Source of the DNA: JADJOY01 sp046331705 [NCBI: bacterium]
Lineage (GTDB): Bacteria; JADJOY01
Direction: 5' to 3'
DNA length: 64,000 nucleotides
Assembly (NCBI GenBank): GCA_046331705.1
Contig: JAXLQJ010000009.1
Location: forward strand, 124,001 to 188,000
Part shown: in pieces, positions 39,933 to 49,100 of the stretch
How positions within the stretch are numbered: position 1 is the stretch's first letter
How the letters are laid out: each line of letters begins with the position of its first letter
Notes under the pieces: generated by a model
The model's input: the letters and a program-made list of their open reading frames with translations, nothing else
Databases searched by the model: none
Told to the model about the DNA's origin: nothing
Translations under genes and position numbers: made by a program

Positions 39933-40238
39933 TCACGCCGCGCCGAATTGCTTGGCGAGGAAATCGACGACGTCACCGACGCGGATGTCCTCGACGTACT
40001 TCCCATCCTCCATGAGGATGTCCTGGAACGGCAGATCGCGACGCTGATAGTGCTCCTCGAGCGCCGTGACGAAGTGCACGACGTCGATCGACTCGAACGA
40101 CAGATCGTTCACCAAGCGCGTCTCCTCGCCGAGCCCGGCGCCGAAGTCGACGTCCCAGTCCGCGGTGAGCTCGGTGAGCACCTTGATCACGTCGGCCAAC
40201 ACCGCATCGCGGGTAGCCGGTCCCCCTTGTGCCGCCAT
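39933..40238 (-). CDS. Stand-alone acyl carrier protein
   Basis: This acidic 101-residue protein has the four-helix ACP pattern. The phosphopantetheine serine sits in LSFESIDVV, a variant of the usual DSL motif. The ATG has AAAGGAG 7 bases upstream, an excellent ribosome site. The enclosing frame extends further upstream but has no such signal. In an operon that already encodes four ACP domains in one synthase, a separate ACP suggests a starter, extender or tailoring step on a carrier outside the megasynthase. The phosphopantetheinyl transferase domain of the second synthase could activate it. Confidence 0.88.
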   Translation of the reverse strand: MAAQGGPATRDAVLADVIKVLTELTADWDVDFGAGLGEETRLVNDLSFESIDVVHFVTALEEHYQRRDLPFQDILMEDGKYVEDIRVGDVVDFLAKQFGAA

Positions 40239-40299
40239 CTCGATTCTCCTTTCGGCGTTGTGCTTCGCCAAAACGTCCGGTCTAGCACACCCCCGCGGT

Positions 40300-41055
40300 T
40301 CAGCCGTCGGCGCTCGGCCGCGTCGCGGCCTTGCGCGCGCGCGACCGGCCGCCGCTGAAGGGCTGGACCACCAGATTCTCGCAACACGCATCGGCAGGCA
40401 GGCCGAGACAGAAGAGCACGGCGTCGGCGATGCGCTCGCCGGACGGGGAGCCGCCGGCGGGGCCGTCTCCGCCCGCGATCTCGAGCGCGGTGGGAGCGAG
40501 GACGCATTGGACGCGCACGCCGAACGCGCGCACCTCCTCGGCCAGCGACTCGCTCATGCCGATCACTCCGGCCTGGGCCGCGCTGCCGATCGAGTCGAAC
40601 GCGCGCCCCTTGCGGCCGCTGGTCGCCGCCACGTTGACGACCTCGCCGCGCCGCTGCGCGGTGAGCGCCTTGAGCGCGGCGCGATTGGCGAAGAACGCCC
40701 CGCGCAGCTCCGGACCCACGATCGCCTCGTAGCCGCCGTCGTCCACCTCGAGCAACCCACCCGCGCCGACGGTGCGCTTCGCCGCCAGGCCGGCGGCGTG
40801 CACCAAGGCGTCGAGCTTGCCGAAGCGCTCCCGCGCGGCCGCGACCATCCCCTCGCACGCCTCGGCGCTGGCGAGGTCGCACGCGTGCGTCGCGAGCGCC
40901 TCGCTCGCGAGCGTCGCCGGCAACGCGGCGAGCGCGTCCCCGTCCGCGTCCACCGCCAGCACCGACGCACCGCGCGCCAGCAACGCGCGCGCGATCGCGA
41001 GACCTGCATCGCGCGCTGCACCCGTGACGATCACCACCGCACCGCCGATCTCCAT
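40300..41055 (-). CDS. Degenerate SDR-fold protein without the catalytic triad
   Basis: This 251-residue protein has an SDR fold with the glycine-rich VTGAARDAG, the DACDL-like acidic site and the HAAG segment. Where active SDRs have Ser, Tyr and Lys, this one reads NVAATSG and SIGSAAQAG, so the catalytic Ser, Tyr and Lys are all replaced. The nucleotide site looks usable. It may be a non-catalytic partner, a substrate-binding scaffold, or use an unusual mechanism. It lies between the active SDR gene (60-base gap) and the ACP gene (61 bases) in the synthase operon. A Lys/Arg-rich tail matches that of the neighbouring SDR. Confidence 0.85.
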   Translation of the reverse strand: MEIGGAVVIVTGAARDAGLAIARALLARGASVLAVDADGDALAALPATLASEALATHACDLASAEACEGMVAAARERFGKLDALVHAAGLAAKRTVGAGGLLEVDDGGYEAIVGPELRGAFFANRAALKALTAQRRGEVVNVAATSGRKGRAFDSIGSAAQAGVIGMSESLAEEVRAFGVRVQCVLAPTALEIAGGDGPAGGSPSGERIADAVLFCLGLPADACCENLVVQPFSGGRSRARKAATRPSADG

Positions 41056-41115
41056 CTCCTCGCCCTCTTCCTTCCTCGCCCGCCGCCGCGATCCCCGCCT
41101 GCGACCGGGACTCGC

Positions 41116-41907
41116 TCAATGCCCCTTCTGCTGATAGGAGCCGGCGCTCGACGGCAGCACGACGGGCTGATCGAAGCGCACGTCCCACGGCTGCGCCAGG
41201 CAGTCCACGACGAACTCGCCGACCGTCTCGGGACGCAGCAAACCGCCCACGGTGAGCTGCGTGCCTTGCACCATCGGCGTGTCGACCATGTCGGGCAGCA
41301 TGGTGATGACGCGGATCCCGTGCGGCTCGAGCTCCTCCACCAGCGACTGCGAGAACGCGTTGAGCGCGTGCTTGGACGCGCAATAGCTCGCCGCGTACGC
41401 GTAGCCACGTCGGGCCGCGGGCGCCGACGAGACGTTGAGGATCTGACCACCGCCGCGCTCGCGCATCAGCCGTGCAGCCACCTGGCAGCACAGGAAAGCA
41501 CCGCGCAGATTGGTGTCCACCACGTCGTCCCATTCCTCGCGGCTCAGGTGCATGAGCGCCAGTGGCAGGCCCTTGCGGGAGCGCGGGCTCGCGCCGAGGC
41601 CGGCGCTGGTCACCAGCAGGTCCACGCGGCCGAAGCGCGCCAGCGTCGCGGCGAAGAGCGACTCGATCGAGCCGCGCTCGCGGACGTCGCAATCGGCGAT
41701 GCCGAGCCCCTCCGGGACGCTCGCCGCCGCGGCCGCCACTCGCGCGGCGTCGCGCCCGGCGACCACCACTCGCACGCCGCGGCGTCCCAGCTCGCGGACC
41801 ACGGCGAGCCCGATCCCGCTCGATCCGCCGGTCACCACCGCGACCTGGCCGCGGAGATCCGCGCCCGGACCGCGTGCGGGCTCACGCCGCTCGACGGCCG
41901 CGCTCAC
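41116..41907 (-). CDS. Short-chain dehydrogenase/reductase
   Basis: This 263-residue SDR is complete: VTGGSSGIG cofactor loop, CDVRERGS, TSAG, and the catalytic NVSSAPA and YCASK. The GTG start overlaps the stop of the methyltransferase-fusion gene as GTGA, so translation is coupled. Residues 1-16 form a short non-conserved leader. The likely job is NAD(P)H-dependent reduction of a keto group, or the reverse, on an acyl chain made by the operon; the substrate is unknown. Confidence 0.88.
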   Translation of the reverse strand: MSAAVERREPARGPGADLRGQVAVVTGGSSGIGLAVVRELGRRGVRVVVAGRDAARVAAAAASVPEGLGIADCDVRERGSIESLFAATLARFGRVDLLVTSAGLGASPRSRKGLPLALMHLSREEWDDVVDTNLRGAFLCCQVAARLMRERGGGQILNVSSAPAARRGYAYAASYCASKHALNAFSQSLVEELEPHGIRVITMLPDMVDTPMVQGTQLTVGGLLRPETVGEFVVDCLAQPWDVRFDQPVVLPSSAGSYQQKGH

Positions 41908-44444
41908 CGCCCACCTCGTCCGCGCGGCGCCACCGGGCGACGCGCGTGCACCAGCGCGTGCGCCACCACCACGCCGCTGCCGCCCGGCAGCAGCGCGAGC
42001 ACCTCGGCGCATTGAGCGGCATCGAGCTGCTGGAGGAGCGTCTTGGTCGCGAAGAACTGGCGGCTGTGGTGGTAGAAGCGCTCCCAGCCCTCGCGGGTGA
42101 CGTCGATGAGGCGGATCTCGCTCAGCCCCGCGGCTTCCAGCTCGCGCGCGTAGCCGCCCAGCACGGCCTCGCGATCGGCGGCGGGCAACAGCGCTTCGGC
42201 TTCGAGATCGCCGCCCAATCGTCCCGACAAGAGATCGCTCGCCACCAGATCGCCACCGGGGCGCAGCACGCGCAACACCTCGCGCAACGCGCCGCCGCGA
42301 CGCGCGGCGTGCAACCCCTCGATCCACACGAGCGCGTCGAACGACTCGTCGGCCACCGGCAAGCGGCCGCTCGGCGCGGCCGCGAGCGCGGCGATGCGCG
42401 CGTCCGGTCGCTCGCGTCCGGCGATTCGCTCCAGATCTTCCGGCCCGGTCCCCACGACGAGGATGCGCGTGGGAGTCGCACCGGGCTCGGGCGCGGCGAC
42501 GCGCCGCACGAGCTCGCTCACCATCGCCTCCGCGGCCTGCGCGGGAGTGGATACGTCCTCGCGCCAGGCGCCGACGTTCCGCAGCCCAGCGCCGCCCCGT
42601 CGCCACAGCCCGGCTTGGCGCATGGCGGTGCCGACGAAGTAGGCGTCGATCTCGGCCGTCACCGCGAACGCGGGCGCGATGGGATCGGGACCGAGGCCAG
42701 CGAGGGCGATCTGGGGATCGCGGCCCCGTTCGACGGCCCCGCCCTGCTCGTCGGCGGCGCGATGCGCGACGTCGGCGATGAGTCCATCGAGGAAAGCCTC
42801 GCCGCCCACGACGTCGGTGGACTCGCCGCCGAGCGGAAGCTCGACCCCCGCCGGCAGCGTCGGCTCGCGCACGACGGCCTCGAGCTCGAACCCGCCGGCG
42901 AGCGCGATCTCCTCGGCGACCGGGTCACCCTCGCCGTGGTGATCGAAGGAGCCGTGCCAGATCTCGATGCCACCGCGAGGATTGTCCTCGTAGCGCCAGC
43001 CGTTCGGTCCCTTCACCGCGACCTCGGGGCCGAACGGATTGGCGGTGCCGACGAAGAAACCGCGTGGCGTCGAGAGCAGCGCCCGGATGCCGTAGTTGTA
43101 GACGTTGCCGAAGCCGTTGCGGGTCACCGGCGTCCAATCGTCGCCGTCGACCGTGCGCCAGAGCTCGGCGCCGCCCTTGAGCTCGAGGTAGCGCTCCAGC
43201 GTGACCGGATCGATGAGTCGCCGCACGCGCTCGTCCCAGGCGTTGCGATCCGCGTACGGCAGGAACGAGGCCACGTCGAACGTCCCGGCGTAGAGCGCGC
43301 CCTCGTGCGCCCGCAGTCGCCACAAGTAGCCCGCGAAGAAGTTGTCGAAGCCGGGCCCGAGCCCGCTGGTCGGCGACTGGAAGCCGAAACGCGTCATGCG
43401 CGGCTCGCCCATGACCAGCTCGAAACGATCGTCGGGCCACACCCGCACGATCTCGCACGCCGCGCGGCCGACGTTGTTGATGCGGTCGTGGCCGCCGTTC
43501 TGGATGCCGGTGCCCACGTAGAGCGCGCCGCGGTGCTCCGCGAAGCAAAGCACCATCTCGTCGTGCGGCCCGCGATCGAAGCCTCGATCGGCCACCAACG
43601 TCCAGCGGTGCGGCGGCGGCCCTTCCCCATCGGTCTTCCAGAGCTGCGCGCCATGTCGGACGTTGATGGTCCCGGCGTACAGAAAGCCGTTGGCGACGCC
43701 CAGGTCGAAGATGCCGCGGTTGGTGGGGTCGCCGAAGAAGGGCGGGTTCGAGACGTGCCACCGCTGGCTGAGGGGGTCGTCGGTGCACAGCACCGAGGTG
43801 TTGAACGCCTCGTTGCAGAGACCGCCGCGAGAGCCGGACGGGGTGATGAAGAGATTGCCCTTGAACGGCACGACCCCGCGATACGAGACCACGTTCGGAT
43901 CGTCGAGCCCGAGCCCGGGCTTGCTCACCTGCTCGAAATGCTCGCCGTCCTCACAGCGCAAGAGCACCGGTCCCTGCCCGTACGAGCCGCACGACGGGAT
44001 CGTGTAGAGCACCGGCTCGCGATCGCTCTTGCCCTGGAACACGCCCATGTTGCGGAAGCCATAGGCGACCGGCACCGGCTTGTCGTTGGTGCCGATCGTC
44101 ATCGGGCTCTTGTAGACACGCTTCCAGACGTCGGCGTCGACGTCGTAGCGCCAGACCTCGCCCGCGAGATCCAGATCGAACACCGATGCCGGCATGCGCA
44201 CCGGCCAGACCTCGGTGGGCACGGTGTACGGAAAGCGCGCCTTCATGAGCACCAACATGTGGCGATTGGTGCCCACGTAGAGGTGATTCTTGAACCAAGC
44301 GCAGCCCCACGCGTACGAGTTTCGGCCGTCGCCGAAGCCGCGCTTGGCCACACAGCGGAAATGGCCCGCGCTCAGCGCGAGCGGGCGCCCCGCCCCCGCT
44401 TCGGCGGGGGAAGCGGCGCTCGCCGGGAGAACGCGCGCGGTCAC
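41904..44444 (-). CDS. Beta-propeller-like protein fused to a SAM-dependent methyltransferase
   Basis: This 846-residue protein has repeated beta-propeller-like blades in residues about 30-500: YVGTNRHMLVLM, VFQGKSDREPVLYT, LYAGTINVRHGAQLWKT, LYVGTGIQNGGHDR, LYAGTFDVASFLP, FFVGTANPFGPEV. A linker leads to a C-terminal class I methyltransferase region of about 230 residues: ILVVGTGPEDLERIAG (motif I), SFDALVWIEGLHAARRG, and VLRPGGDLVASDLL. I know of no standard family with this order. There is no signal peptide, so it should be cytoplasmic. The GTG chosen lies 52 bases after the upstream stop and has only a weak ribosome site. The gene is embedded in the synthase operon, so O- or C-methylation of the product is plausible. 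Confidence 0.7.
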   Translation of the reverse strand: MTARVLPASAASPAEAGAGRPLALSAGHFRCVAKRGFGDGRNSYAWGCAWFKNHLYVGTNRHMLVLMKARFPYTVPTEVWPVRMPASVFDLDLAGEVWRYDVDADVWKRVYKSPMTIGTNDKPVPVAYGFRNMGVFQGKSDREPVLYTIPSCGSYGQGPVLLRCEDGEHFEQVSKPGLGLDDPNVVSYRGVVPFKGNLFITPSGSRGGLCNEAFNTSVLCTDDPLSQRWHVSNPPFFGDPTNRGIFDLGVANGFLYAGTINVRHGAQLWKTDGEGPPPHRWTLVADRGFDRGPHDEMVLCFAEHRGALYVGTGIQNGGHDRINNVGRAACEIVRVWPDDRFELVMGEPRMTRFGFQSPTSGLGPGFDNFFAGYLWRLRAHEGALYAGTFDVASFLPYADRNAWDERVRRLIDPVTLERYLELKGGAELWRTVDGDDWTPVTRNGFGNVYNYGIRALLSTPRGFFVGTANPFGPEVAVKGPNGWRYEDNPRGGIEIWHGSFDHHGEGDPVAEEIALAGGFELEAVVREPTLPAGVELPLGGESTDVVGGEAFLDGLIADVAHRAADEQGGAVERGRDPQIALAGLGPDPIAPAFAVTAEIDAYFVGTAMRQAGLWRRGGAGLRNVGAWREDVSTPAQAAEAMVSELVRRVAAPEPGATPTRILVVGTGPEDLERIAGRERPDARIAALAAAPSGRLPVADESFDALVWIEGLHAARRGGALREVLRVLRPGGDLVASDLLSGRLGGDLEAEALLPAADREAVLGGYARELEAAGLSEIRLIDVTREGWERFYHHSRQFFATKTLLQQLDAAQCAEVLALLPGGSGVVVAHALVHARRPVAPRGRGGR

Positions 44445-44496
44445 GGGACCACCGACTCGAGCGGAACGTGTGCGCGCGGGGCGGAGCGGACGAGCG

Positions 44497-46074
44497 TCAC
44501 TCGAGGTAGCCGAGGCCGCGCAGCCGCTCCATGATCGCCGCCTCTTCGTCCTCGTCCAGGTTGGCATCGTCGCCGGCCGCGGCGCTCGCGGTCGCGGCGA
44601 CCGCGCCGTGCGTCTTCCGCGGCGGATCGCTGGCGAGATACTCGGGCTCGTAGAAGTTGGCGGGGAACGAGCCTTCGTAGTCGCCGGGGATCTCGAGACC
44701 GAGGCTGTGCAGCAGAAGCTGCGGCACCTCGATGATGTCGCGCACCTCGAGCTCCTGGCCTTCGACGATGCCGGGACCGCGGCCGAGCAGCACTCCGTGC
44801 GGATGGTGGGTTCCCGCTGGCTCCTCGCGGGGCACGACCTGCGCCTTGCCGTTCAAGATCGAGATCAGGCCGTGGTCACGCAGCGTGAGCGTCAGATCCG
44901 GCGCACGCTCCGTGTACGGGCCCGGCCACCAATCCTCGCGCTTCTTGATCTCGGTCACCACCAAGCCACCGTCCGGCCCCTTCAGCTTGTAGAGCTTCTC
45001 GATCAGCTCGTCGCGGACCTGGTTCGCTTCTGCCGCGCTGAGATGCTGCCGGTTGATGTAGATGCCATTGCAGCTCGGCGTCATCGCGAACGCCTTGGTC
45101 TTCTTCAGATCGATGGCGCTCACCAAGTTCGGCAGCTTGTCGACGAACACCGCCTCCTTCGCGTCCTCGGCAACCTCGCCGCGCCACGTCAGGTAGCCGT
45201 GGTCGGCCAGGAACTTGTTCACGTAGACGATCTCGGTGGTGACCGTGAAGCCGTGGTCGGAAGCGATGAAGATCCGCGCCCACTTGCCGGCGCGCTTCAC
45301 CACCGCCCCCAGGAAATCGTCGATCTGCTTGAAGTAGACCTTGCAGCGCTCGATGACCTTCTTCTCCCAGTCGAGCGGATTGCCGGGAATCGTCGAGGGA
45401 TCGAGGTAGCGGTAGGCCAAGTGCTGGATCTTGTCGACGCCGTCGAAGACGATGGCCGTGAGGTCGCTCGGCTCGGTGCGCATCAGGTGATCGAGGATGC
45501 CGTACCAGGCCTTCTCGCGCCGGATGTGCAGATCGATCCACTCCACCCATTGATCCGGGTCGAGCTTCTGCAATCCCATCTTCTCGATGTTGGTGTCGAG
45601 ACCGAGCACGTTCACGTCGAAACCGTCGACGTGCTGGAGCTTGGCGAAGAGGTCCGACGGGTGGCTCGAACGCCGCAGGTGCTTGGGCGGCACGAAGCCC
45701 GGCATCACGTGGCCGTTGATCTTGGGCGGGGGCGCCGTGCCGAAGAAGTTGAGCACGGTGACGCGCTTGCCCTGGTCCGAGACGTATTGCCAGATGGTCT
45801 CGACGGCGATCGTCCGGTAGTCGTTGACGCGGAAGTAGACGCCGTCCTGGGTGGGCTCGTAGCGCAGGAAGTCGTGCATGCCGTGGTTGCCGGCGCTGCG
45901 CCCGGTGGCGAGCGTGGTCCAGGCCTGCGGCGTGATCGGCAGCGGCGTGGAACGCAGCCGGCACGACGTCGACTCCTCGCGGAACTTCTGGAAGTTGGGC
46001 ATCACGCCCTGGGCCACCATGTGATCGAGCACGGTGTACGTCGCGCCGTCGAGTCCGAAGAGAATGGTCTTCAT
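44497..46074 (-). CDS. Alkaline-phosphatase-superfamily phosphodiesterase/phosphotransferase
   Basis: This 525-residue protein is of the nucleotide pyrophosphatase/phosphodiesterase branch. Landmarks are ILFGLDGATYTVL (first metal Asp), the TPQAWTTLATGRSAGNHGM block with the nucleophile Thr, FDGVDKIQHLAYR, ASDHGF and THHPHGVLLGRGPG (metal His residues). It has no signal peptide, though most relatives act outside the cytoplasm. The start has AGGAAAGGA just upstream. It follows the second synthase by 85 bases. In lipid operons such proteins could transfer or remove a phospho headgroup; that role is inferred. The C-terminal tail (DDANLDEDEEAAIMERLRGL) is acidic. Confidence 0.85.
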   Translation of the reverse strand: MKTILFGLDGATYTVLDHMVAQGVMPNFQKFREESTSCRLRSTPLPITPQAWTTLATGRSAGNHGMHDFLRYEPTQDGVYFRVNDYRTIAVETIWQYVSDQGKRVTVLNFFGTAPPPKINGHVMPGFVPPKHLRRSSHPSDLFAKLQHVDGFDVNVLGLDTNIEKMGLQKLDPDQWVEWIDLHIRREKAWYGILDHLMRTEPSDLTAIVFDGVDKIQHLAYRYLDPSTIPGNPLDWEKKVIERCKVYFKQIDDFLGAVVKRAGKWARIFIASDHGFTVTTEIVYVNKFLADHGYLTWRGEVAEDAKEAVFVDKLPNLVSAIDLKKTKAFAMTPSCNGIYINRQHLSAAEANQVRDELIEKLYKLKGPDGGLVVTEIKKREDWWPGPYTERAPDLTLTLRDHGLISILNGKAQVVPREEPAGTHHPHGVLLGRGPGIVEGQELEVRDIIEVPQLLLHSLGLEIPGDYEGSFPANFYEPEYLASDPPRKTHGAVAATASAAAGDDANLDEDEEAAIMERLRGLGYLE

Positions 46075-46159
46075 GGTCCTTTCCTCGAGCCGTGGGTCCC
46101 GGCGAAGGATCGCGCCCCCGCGCTGCGATCCCGCTTCGCCCGTTGCTCGCGCAGGCGTC

Positions 46160-49100
46160 TCAGGACGCCTCGTGAGTGAGTAAGCACAACGTGACGGAAT
46201 GCGTCTCCGTGGAAGTGATCCTGCGATACGCGTGAATCTTGCGGCGCGCCCAGGCCGGGAAGGCATCCGCCATCGTGCCCCTCAGCTCGACGGTGATGCG
46301 CCCCTGCGAGCCGTCGGCGGCGACGACCTCGATCGCGCGCGGTCCGCCCTTCACCCCGCTGCCGAGCGCCTTGCCCACCGCCTCCTTGGCACCCCATGCC
46401 GCGATGAGCCAGGCGTCCTGCGACTGGCCCGTGGCGCGCGCGGCACTCAGCAACAGCGCGCGCTCGGAGGGGTTGAACGCGTCGTTCACCAGCGCCACGT
46501 CCATGGTGCCGACGGGCTCGACGTCGATGCCGACTCCCGCGAACCGCTGCGGGTCGCCGGCGACGGCGACCGCAGCGAAGCCGCTGTGCGCCAAGCTCAG
46601 CGCCGGTAACGAGGCACCGGGCAGCACCGCGCGGGGCGCGCCCTCGCCGTCGTTCACGATCTCGACGTCCGCCATGCAGACGTCGAGCTTGCCCCACCGT
46701 CGCACCGCGTCCTTGGCGACGACACGACCGAAGAGCCAGCCCGCGAGCAGCACCGGCGGCCGCTTCAGCGCCTCGAACGTCGCGCGCTCGGCGCGGCTCA
46801 GGATCATGTGCGCGAGCGCTCGCTGCCACAGGTGCTTCACCACGATCGGGCTGCCGATGGTGCCGATCTCGCACACCAGCGCGTGCTCGATCCCGGGCAC
46901 TCCCGCGAACAGCCCGGAGAGGTCGCGGGTCATCACCGGCTTTCGCGGCGCGGAGCCGTAGTGGTAGAGCGCCGTGGGCAGCTCGACGGTCTCGTCGACG
47001 CGCCCCATCACCCGCAGCACCACGCGACCGGAAGGCTCGCGCATCTCGACGTCGGAGAGCACGCGATTGCCCTCGCGCACCACGGTCGAGACGGTGCTCA
47101 AGGGCGCGCGTGGATCGCTCAGCCGGCTCCACTCGACGCGCCGATAGCCGTTCGGGAAGATCAGCGTGATCGTCGGATCCTCGTCCCGCCACGGACCCAG
47201 GATCTCGAGGCCGGGCACGTGGCCCGCGGTGTCGATGAGCGCGGCGGGAATCGCGGGAACCCCGGGAGTTTCCGGCAGGAACAGCAGGTCCGGGTCCGGC
47301 TGCACGAGGGTGGCCGACACGCCTCGCGCGTCGCACCGTTCCGCCGACACGATGCCGGCGAACGCCGGTCCGTGGAAGAGCATCCTGCCGTACATGTCCT
47401 CGGGGCGGATGCGCGCCGGGGCCTCTGCCTGATCCGGCACCACCGGCGGCCCGAGCTCCGGTGCGCTCTCGGCGAGCTCGACGAGCGCCTCCACGATCGT
47501 GGGCGCGCTCGCGGCACCGTCGCCGCCCAGCACGCGGCCGCGTGCCTTGCGCTCGCCCTCGCACACGACCTCGACGCGAATCGTGCGCTCCGGCGGATCG
47601 AAGACGAGCCAGCCCGCGGTCTTGACCTCCGCGAGCGCGCGCACCACCAAGCCCGGGTGAAGCAACAACGCCGCTTCCGCGATCAGCTCCTCGGACATCG
47701 CCAGCGCCATGATCGGCAAGCCCCGCAACGAGGGATCGCGGACCGAGAGCTCGCGGCCGAAGAACGTGTGATCGATCAGGAAACCGAGGCGGTCCGAGTC
47801 GAGCTCGCACTCCACGAGGATCCGCTGCCCGGGCTCGTGCTCGATCACCCGCGTGACGAGCGGAGTCGCGTCGGTCCGCCGAGCGAGCGCTGGCGCATCG
47901 GACGAGCCGGGGGCGACCTGCGGCGGGGGCGCATCCGCGACCGCCCGCGGTGTGGAAGCGGCGCGCGGCGCCGGCGCGTGGCCACGCGTGAGCGCGCTTC
48001 GCATCACGCGCTCCTGGGTATCGAGGAAGAGCCGCATGGTCTCCTGATAGTCGACCAGCGCGCGGCGGCGCGCGCGGCTCGCGCCCGGGACGCGCGGCTC
48101 GCTCGTCGGCGGCGCGACGGGCGAGAGCGCGGGTCCGTGCTGCGCCGCAGCGAGCGGCGCGGCTTCCGGCCCGGGTGCCGGCGCCGGCGCTCCTCGGCGG
48201 CGGTGCCGACGCGACCGCTCCGGCGCGCATCAGCCCGCGCGCGAGCGGGCGCGCGGCAGACGAGCTCGACGCGGGGCTCGCGCGCTCGGCGCGGGCCGCG
48301 ACCGGCGCATCGGCGCGCATCGCCGGCGCGACACGACCGATGCGCTCCTGGACGCGCGCGACGGTCGCGTCGCCGAGCGTGAGCTCGGGCAGCGCGAACG
48401 GCAACGGGGGATCCTCGGGCAAGCGCCGCAGCGGCTCGCCGAGAGCGATCTCGCGCGGCCCGCGGGCGGCGGTGAGCGCGTCGAGCCTCACGTCCACGCC
48501 GTGCGCCACCAGCATCCCGAGCGCTCGGCAGAGCTGTTCGATCCCGTGCTTGCGGCGCACGTCGAGCGCCACCGCCGCATGCGGGCGGGTGCCGAGCGTG
48601 TCCGACACGAAGTTCGTGAGGTTGCCGCGTGGTCCGACCTCCAGGAAGAGCCTCACGCCGTCGGCGTGCATCGCCTCGATGGTCTCGCGGAAGCGCACCT
48701 TGGAATGCCATTGGCGCACCGCGAGCTCGCGCACGGCTCCCGGCTCGGCGGGAAACTTGGCGGCCGTCGCGCACGACCACAGCTCGACCTTCGGGGTGCC
48801 GACGCCGACGGTGGCGTAGTACTCGGCGAGGATCGGGCAGGCCGCGCGAAAGCCCTCGGTGTGATACGCGCGTCCCCACGGCAAGCGCTCGCAGAGCCCG
48901 CCCTTGCCGCGCAGGCCATCGAGCGCCTCGCGGGTGGCGTCCTCGTCGCCCGAGATCACGAGCTGGCTCGGGCAATTGTCCATCGCCACCACCAGGCGAC
49001 CGTTCGAACGCTCCAGCACCTCGTGCACCGCGACCGGATCGGCGCCGCCCACCGAGGTGAGCACGGCGGCCTTCGCGAGCCCTTGGCCGGCGATGCGGGT

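Noticed and set aside
46160-48037. DH-PPTase part as an independent gene starting at the ATG of MRLFLDTQERVM
   Set aside because: No Shine-Dalgarno precedes it and linker-like coding sequence continues upstream in that frame; a frameshift in one gene fits better, but it is not excluded.
46071-48170. Continuation of the first synthase frame beyond the linker
   Set aside because: After about 48190 it reads as Arg/Ala-rich sequence, while the other frame gives clear DH and PPTase motifs.
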